A stretch of DNA of 64,000 nucleotides from Eupeodes corollae. Lineage: Eukaryota; Arthropoda; Insecta; Diptera; Syrphidae. The stretch spans positions 80,405,073 through 80,469,072 of the forward strand of contig NC_079149.1 of NCBI RefSeq assembly GCF_945859685.1, given 5' to 3'. The notes under the pieces were generated by a model. That model was not told the DNA's origin, ran no database searches, and saw only the letters and a program-made list of their open reading frames with translations. Below are positions 22,701-31,700 of this stretch, one piece after another. The position numbers and the translations under genes were made by a program. Every line of letters starts with the position of its first letter. The first letter of the stretch is position 1.

Positions 22701-25700
22701 AGCCTGCACGACACCGCCTCCGACAACGGATTCAGGCTGGTCGATTTCGCTGCGGGCGAGACGTTCTGGTAGCTAGTACGCAGTTCACGCATCTTAATAT
22801 CCACAAGGGGACATGGAAATCTCCTGATCAATCAACCGTCAACCAGATTAACCACATTGCGATCGACGCACGACACTTCTCCAGTATCCAGGATATCCGA
22901 ACATACCGAGAGGCCAACATTGACTCGGACCACTACCTCGTTGTAGCCAAGGTACGGCTACGGATATCCCGATCCAAGCCAAAACAAGGAAGTACTGTGA
23001 GAAGATTCGACGTTAGACGGCTACAATCGCAAGAGACTGCCATGTCCTTTTCCGATCGAGTCTCTAATAACCTCCTAAGGAGTCCTATGCTTCCTGCATT
23101 AAGCATTGAAAGCCATCAGAGATGCCGCCTCTGAAGTGCTAGGTTTCACACGGCCACCACAGTGAAACCCCTGGTTTGACGACGAATGCCGGCAAGCTCA
23201 CGCAGCGAAACAAGAGGCATACAAAACGGCGCTGCACAAAAGGACGAGAGCTGCTAGCGAGCTCTACGAGCAGAAGAGGAGAGAGGAACACCGGCTTCTT
23301 AGACGAAAAAAAAGAGAGCATGAGAAGCGCGAGATCGAGGAGAAAGAGGGATGTCGTAAATTTTACCAAAAGGTAAAAAAAACCTCCCAAGGGTACCAGC
23401 CACGAACCGAAGCATGTAAAGACGATCAAGGGAACATCGTAGTAGAACCACAGTCGATGCTGAGAATATGGAAAGATCACTTCTCCAAATTATATAACGG
23501 CGATGACGAACCGAATTCCGCTGTAAGGGAGATAGAACCACTCAACCTCGGCGACGCAGATCAACAATTCTGCCTACCCGACCTTGACGAAGTGAAGATA
23601 GCTATATCTAAACTTAAGTCAAACAAGCTGCTGGAGCTGACGGCATCACCGCCGAACAATTCAAAGCAGCAGGCGATGACTTGGTAGGGAGCATGCACCA
23701 ACTCATCTGCAAAATTTGGTCGGAATAAAGCATGCCCGATGAGTGGAATCTCAGCATAGTGTGCCCGATACATAAGAAAGGAGACCCTCTAAACTGCGCC
23801 AACTACAGAGGCATCAGTCTCCTTAACATTGCTTATAAGATCCTCTCTGCCGTATTATGTGAACGTCTGTAAGCCATTCGTCAACAACCTGATTGGTCCT
23901 TATCAGTGTGGCTTCAGACCAAGAACTTCAAATCGATACCCACCATCTCTTTATCGATTATAAAGCCGCGTATGACAGCATCTATAGGCAAGAGGTCAAC
24001 AGAGCAATGTCTAGTTTTGGCATCCCTGTCAAACTTATCCGTTTGTGCAGAATGACGATGGAGAATGAAGGCTGCTCTATCAGGGTCGGAAAAAATCTCA
24101 CCAATGCATTTGATGTCAAAAAAGGTTTAAGACAAGGCGATGCACTGTCATGCGACTTCTTCTATATCGTTCTGGAAAGAATTGTGCAAAACTCAACCGT
24201 TAACACTAGACGCACAATCTTTAAAGGGTCCATCCAACAACTCGGATACGCCGATGATATTGACATAATTGAAAGATCAAACCATGATGTCAGTGGAGCG
24301 GTTTTGAGCATTGCTACGGAAGCGAAAAAGATGGATTTAGTGGTCAATGAGGGCAAGACAAAATATAAAGGAAAATATATTGACTTCAAATTATTTATCT
24401 CACTCAAACTATTGTTATGAATATTTTGTTAAGTTTTTTTTGTATGGATAAAAGTTATCACTTTGGATCACATCCCAGCCTTTTTTAAGTTTAATATTAG
24501 TGTACACTCTTCAATAACTTATCTGAATTTATAATTCGAATAGTAACTAAGTAAAGTGAAATTTACTTCACGTTCTAAGGCGGTACCTTATTTGACAGTT
24601 CAGACAACTCAAGCGACTGATTAAGGCAACTAGTTTTTTAAGTGGTCAAAAACTGCAAATACTACTAAAATCGTTATTGTCTTTAAAACACTCCTCAGGC
24701 AAGCTACAAGTCCATCTCGACTTGTATTTTGTTTTTTTAAAGAAAAAATACTAATTTATGTTCCATAAGAAAAAGAATTACTCGTAATCACAGAGTAATA
24801 AAGCTCAGCTTTCAGTTGAATGAACAATTATGATTAGCCGTTATATTTTGACACAAGTGGAATTGATTTGATAGTTAGGGAGATTTTTCTTTGATAACTT
24901 TCCGGTCAACTTGCCAATAAAATTACATTATTTTCAAGGAAATTTTGTCAAATTGAAAATTTAGATTTTTCTCCACGTTTCAAGATCAATAGAATCTAAA
25001 TCAAAGATTTTTAGAGAGATGTTTGTGTGTGCGTGTGTACGTAGGATCGGGAAGCTTTTTTCGTCGTCCATATCTCAAGAACCAGAGGAGATATCGTCTT
25101 CAAATAAATGTTGTTATAAAGTTAATAAAGCAGAGAGATGCAGAAAGGAAAAAAAATGGGAGGGTGTTTTTTTAGTAAAGACATTTAAAAAAGGTGAAAA
25201 TCTCGGTCGACCTCAAATTTTTTTTATAAATCAAAACTGAAAAAATTTATATCTTAAATATTCCTTAAACAAGAATTTACAATAATTTCAAAATAATTTT
25301 ATTCCACGAAAAATAACGTTTTAAACATCTGGTAAAATTTTTAGAAAATTCGAATTAACAGATAAAAAAAAACTGACTAATAAACATTGGTAAAAATTGA
25401 TTTTCAGGAATAAATAATTTGTCTGCCTTCATAAACTTAATTTATACAGGATGTTGTTACCAATATTATGTAATGAATTTAGTAAAATCCATTTGGCAAC
25501 TTTTTTATAAAAATAAAAACCTTCCAGAAATAACGGGTTATCTTCTTTGCGGTTTCAAAAGTATAGGGTAGGAATTCGACATCTGTCAAAGACCCGAATG
25601 TTACGATTTCTCGTCGTTCTCAGGAATTAGGACTGTCTTACTGCAAATTATGTCGTATTTTTTATTTGGCTCTACACCTACATGCATATAAAGTCTAGCT

Positions 25701-28700
25701 CACACTACAACTTAAGCCAGCTGACTATTCACAACTTCGTGGATACATCGAATGGTTGTTTAAATAACAGTTGATGAATGGCGGTTTGTCGATCAACGTT
25801 TTCTTCAGCGATGAAGCACATTTCTTACTTTGTGGGTATGTTAATAAACAAAATTTTAGTAGTTTTGGTTCTTAGATTTCTCAAGTAATTTAAGAGAGGC
25901 CATTACATCCACAAAAAGTCACTGTTTGGATTGGACTTTACATTTTCAAAAAAGATTTAACGACTGTCAACCTCAATTTGCAGCGTTATAGTCATATGAT
26001 CCTATGAGATAAAATTTAGAATTTATCTTTCAGAACCTTTTGTTGCTCAATCTGGTGTTCCCCAGGGAAGCCATCTCGGCCCTTTTTTCAGCTTCTTCAA
26101 TTGCAATCTCTTCATCAAAGGCGTGTTAATAATGATTTAATATTTCTTCATCAACTCATTAACGGTGAAATTGATGCACCTTATTTGCTATCTTATTTAC
26201 ATTTGAATTACCGAGGCGGAAATCATCACCTAACTATGGGAAGAATGAAGCTTTAAGTCGAATGAGCATTTTATTATTATAATGCTTGTATAGTTTGTGC
26301 GCGTGTTAGGCTTTAATTGTATTATTATCTTACTAACAACTAACACATGCACTTATTATGAGCCTCTGATCGTAGTTTGAAGCTTGCTATAAGCTAACTA
26401 CTTTCTGAAATTCTGAAGTGTAAAAAAAAATGGTAACCAACTTCTTTTGCTGCTATCGAAAAATACGACTTGGAGAATATGTGGAGACAAGTTACCAAGT
26501 TCTGGTAGTTCATGACTTGACCATTCATTATATATAGTTTGGACTTATGGGACACCCTGTATAAAGACAAATAACTTTAACGTTCAAACTTTATAATACA
26601 AATGAAACCGCAAATGGATAAACCTGTACTACTAAGGTTTGGTTGAAAATATCTCAAATAAAAATTAATGTGTTTACTTCAAAATTATATATGAAGTAAG
26701 GCAAGTTTCTAGCATCTGATTGGCCAGCTGTCAAAAAATTGTCTTCCAATTAAGGCAACTTTATTGGAAAGTTGACTGAAAAGTTAGCCAAGAAAAATCT
26801 CACTAACTATCAAGTCAAGTCAACTCATGTTAAAATGACAATTGATCATGTTTTTTTCATTCAACCGAAAGCTGAACTTTTAACTTTATCACTCTATGAT
26901 TTATTTTTTGTCTTGTCACCTTCATTTAATGCTTTCTGTAAAAAGCTTCCTTGTAAATTTGGAAAAAAATAAGTAATATTTCTTTACAATACAAAATACA
27001 AATCGTGATGGACTTGTAGCTTGCCTGAGGAGTGTTCTGTAGGCGATAATGATTTTGGTGGTTTTTGTACTATGAACTTGAAGTAGAGGTGTGTGAAGTA
27101 AAGTTTTGAATTTAAAATCTATGACACTTAAAAAACAAACTAGTTGCCTTCGTCAAAATGTACGTTCAAAGAATGAAGTTGACTGCAAATGAAGTCCCTT
27201 ATGTTGTCTGAACCTGTCCAATTTTTTTTACAAAAAACAAAAACCTGTAAAAAATCAACAACTGTGAAACAATGACTTTAGACTCAAGCATCTTGATACC
27301 AACAAAATAATTGAATTCAAACTCTCTGTATTTTATAATAAAAAATCTTATTTTTATTTTTTTAACCCATAACCAATTGGGAATAAAACAAAAACCTGAA
27401 ACAAAACAAATATTAAAAAGTACTAAAAATTATATTGTTAAGTATCTTGAAAACAAAAGAATATACCGATTTCCAATTTTTTTTTTTGCCACAGAAATAT
27501 TGTTGCTAATATTTTTTAATATTTAGAGGCAATTGTTTCCTAAACAAATATATTAATTATACTCCTCGAAATACATCTTTACATAAAACAGCAGAAATTT
27601 AATTATTAGATTGCATATCATCTATCTTCTATCCATTCAATAATATCTCTAAATAATATAACGAACAATAATATTACAAAAAATACCATTTCAAAATTCT
27701 TAGCTACTACCAATGGGATGTTATCAGATCAGTGTTGGTCGCATCCCAGCCTCTTGTTAACTTCCCATAGGAATTTATTGTTATGGGTCTGATTTGTCAA
27801 ATTGAAAATTTTTACATTTCTAGACGTTTTAAGGTCGAAATAAATGAGTTTTAGTCCGTATGTCCGTACGTCCGTATGTCCGTAAGACCGTACAACCGTA
27901 CGACCGTACGTCCGTACGTTCGCGACGTTTTTTTCGTCGTCCATAGCTCAAGAACCAGAAGAGATATCAACTTCAAATCTATTTTGTTATACAGATAATA
28001 AGGCAGAAATATTGGAAAGGGCTCTCAAGAAAATTGCGTGGGTGTTTTTTTTCCCTTAGCAATTATCCAATTAACGGTTTTGTTTTTATCAAAAAAACTG
28101 ACACAAAAATTTTGTCACCTCGAAAATTTTACGAATACAAAATGATTTGATCTCCAAAACAATTTTGTGCAACAAAAAATAACGTTTGAACATCTGGTCA
28201 AATTTTGAGAAAAATCGAATTAACAGTTTTTTACAAAAAATAAAAACCTAAACAAAAAAATTAATAAAAGTTGGTTAAAAATTGATTTCAGTTTTTTTTT
28301 ACAAAACATAAAAACCTTAACAAAAAAATTGATACAAATAGTTTAAAATGGATTTTCGACTCAAAAATCTTTTCTAAACTTTGAAAAATTGGCCTTAAAT
28401 TTTAAGGAATATTGTTGTCAAAATTAGTAAAATTTTTAGAAAAATCAAATTGGCAGTTTTTTATACAAAAAATAAAAACCTAACAAAAAATCAATTCTAA
28501 AACTTGGCGAAGATTTATTTTCGACTCAAATAACTTTTTAAAAATTCAAAATATTGTCTTCACACCTATTTTGTTGAACAGAAAATATTGTTTTCAATAT
28601 TCAGTAGTTTTTTTTATAAAAATCCAACAGTCGGTTCTTGATATCTCTCAAATTAATTTCATTCAGCCAATATGCAAATATTTAAGAAATGCTACTAAAA

Positions 28701-31700
28701 TTGGTAAAAATTTGTTTTCAACTAAAAATCTATTTTATAAAACTATATTCTCAAACTAATCTATTTCTTTATATGAAAAATACTGTTGGTAATTTCAAAA
28801 TTTTTAAGAGTAATTCAACTGACAACTTTTTGAACCCAACAACATAAAAACCTACAATCTTTTAAACAAGACAAATTATCAGTGTGGGTCGCATCCCAGC
28901 CTCTTTTTTGTTATGTTATTTGATTGATACTGTTTTCTGTGAAGACCATAATATTAAACAATCAAAAAATATATTAAAAATTCTACGGAGGAATTAATAA
29001 AAAAATATGTGGGTATTATTTATAGATAAGAATTTCGAAAAACAAATTTAAAATCAGAACTTTAAATTTTTGTAATAAAATGTTGATCAACTTTTAGTTT
29101 ATACCATAAGCACACATAATTATTGTAAGTAGTTCATTGATATCATAACTATAATTATTATTACTCAATATTAATATATGTATGTATTGATAATCATTTT
29201 TAAGTAGTTGAGTGTAATCACATTTAAATTAACTAAATTGTTATAATAATTATTTTCTATCTATGAGAATATAAAAATGTAAACATTCGTTTGTTTCTAA
29301 CCGTTAATTTTTTCAAAATAAATTTTTTTGCTTTGAAATTTTGAAACAACATTGTATTTGAATACGTGCGTTTGTATATATAAAGTGGGTGTCCACAATC
29401 TTCACCACCGAGGACAATAATGGGTTTTTGAGGCCATTTCGAAACCAAAGAGTTATGAAGTAATTTTATCTTTTCTAACTTCTTTTTTGAATTATTGATT
29501 TTTTTAATCCTTTCTTAACTTAGTGTTGTTTCTAATATTGGATTTATAAATTAAGCCTAATTTTCTGTACATATGTAAGTTTCAACTGTTTGGCTTGAAA
29601 CTTCGATAATGAATAAGAATGATTCCAATAATTTGATTGTAAGTTTCAACTGTTTGGCTTGAAACTTCGATGATGAAATAAAAATGATTCCAACAATTTG
29701 ATAAAGACACAAGTTGATGCAGTGAAGAACTATTTATAATTAAATTAACAAATAAAAACATTAACAAAAACATAAAAACAAGAATAATATTAATAAACAT
29801 TCCTAAATCAACAATTGTGTCGGCTATGAAATCTTTGATACTACTTATTGAACAATTTTCATACGATTGCAAATTAGTATAAAATAATAAAATAATAATA
29901 TTGAAAAGTAAGATCCTTAATACTAGATGTAAATATGTAGTGTTTTAGCAAAGTGTCGAGACGGTAGAAGAGATCTGGCAAAAGTAGTTATTATGGTGGC
30001 TAAGTTTGTGAATAAGATGGCAACAAACTTACACATATTTCCTCAAAAACGAAAACTTATTTTGCATTAAATTAATACTAAAAAAAGATATCAATAAATA
30101 ATGCATTTTTTTCAAAACAGGTGTCAAATAAAATAGTTTAGGTATACGTGATTTTAATTTACTTTAATTTTAATTTTACGAGACGTAAAAAACGTTATTT
30201 TTCGTTGCACAAAATTGGTTTGGAATTATAACCATTTTGTTTTCGTAAAATTTTCAAGGTGAGAATTTTTTTTTCTGTTTTTTTGATTTATAAAAAAAAC
30301 CGTAGATGGATTTTTTTTTACCCAAAAATATACTTGTTTAGTATCACGATAAAATACGAGTATATTATATTTAATTTAATTCAAGTCTTTAGCGTTTATG
30401 GATCATTTGGGCTCTAGGGACCTTATTAAAAGTCGAAAAATGTCAACATTTTTAATTTGACAAATCGGACCCATTAAAAAAAGCCTTACGCGAATCTGCT
30501 CAAAACCTTAAATTCCAAGTTTGAACTCAATCGATCAAATGGTTTAGGCGGTAGGCGCGTGGACAGACAGACAGGACAGACCGGACGAAATCTTGGGACC
30601 CACTTTTTTCGACTTCTATACCATCGTAATATCATGTTTGATTTAAATCTCGAGTTAGAGTTACGAGTGCAAAACTTGCCATACACATATACATAGCTTC
30701 TATATGTCGCATGTAAAAATTAAAAAAATTATAACTAAAATTTTGATGCAAGATTTAATATACACATGTACAGTTGTGGCGAACTAATTAAGAACGATTT
30801 TACCAACTCCTGGTAACACCGTTTGGTTGATTATGAGAGATGACAACCAACATGAAAAGTACCGCTATTCCTTCTTGCATCTCTATTTTAACGTAAACAT
30901 CAACTTACATATAGTTATTGTACTAGTATAATTTGGTTTAAATTGTTTATTTGATAAATTTTATACTGATACTGATCTAATCAATTGGCTTGGTTTTATT
31001 ATTTCATTTTAAACGTTAAAATTTGTAAGTAAATTTAATAATTTGTTTGAAAATTAAGTGATTTATTATTTATGCGTGAATTAAAAAAAAATGTCTGTAA
31101 AAAAAATTTGATACATATGGGAAAAGGACCACATTGCATTGATGAAAGCTCAAGAAAAGACGGTTCCGGAAATTTCGGAGCTATTAAATTGTTCAAGAAA
31201 GTTTGTTTACAAGGCAATTCACCACCTTCAGACAGTTGGAACTTCACAAAACGTTTAAGAAAAGATTATTTAATACAACGAGCTTCGACCGCAGACCCAT
31301 TCAAAACTTCAAACCGAATAAAATGTTCAGTTACATAACGGTATTTCTGTGTCTTCTCGGACAATCAGGCGGCGGTTGTATGAAATTCAATTAAGGGGCT
31401 GCATATCACAAAAAAAATCATTCGTCTCAAAAAAATATAAAGTGCAGAATTCATTTTACTAAGGAACACCTAAGAAAGCCTCTTAATTTTTGGAAAAACG
31501 TGAGAGATGAATCAAAGTTCTGCAGATTCGGATCAGATGGAAAAAAATATATTTCGCGTCCACCAAACCAACAATACAACCCAAAGTACACCTTCAAAAC
31601 AATAAAACACCGAAGATTAAATGTTATGGTGTGGGTAGCTTTCTATTGGCGCGGCGTTGGCCCGATTGTCAAAATAAGCTCAACAATGGATCAAAATATT

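Larger units (their letters stand above)
24591..27219. repeat. Long inverted repeat with about 0.35-0.45 kb arms
   Basis: The left arm (about 24591-24935) and right arm (about 26745-27219) are inverted copies. Shared landmarks, left versus reversed right: TTCAGACAAC; AAGGCAACTAGTTT; ACTCCTCAGGCAAGCTACAA then GTCCATC; AGCTTTC.GTTGAATGA; GATAGTTAG.GAGATTTTTC; AACTTGCCAATAAA. Indels are present. The spacer holds a family R fragment and a mariner. It looks like a fold-back or long-TIR element whose core has been lost or replaced. Confidence 0.7.

Noticed and set aside
27855..27930. CRISPR-like array
   Set aside because: Units are 7-8 bp with no spacers, inside a dispersed eukaryotic repeat.
27756..28910. 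Family R as a Helitron
   Set aside because: There is a 3' hairpin, but no CTRR terminus at the right distance, no 5' TC start that is constant, and no Rep/helicase. Left unclassified.
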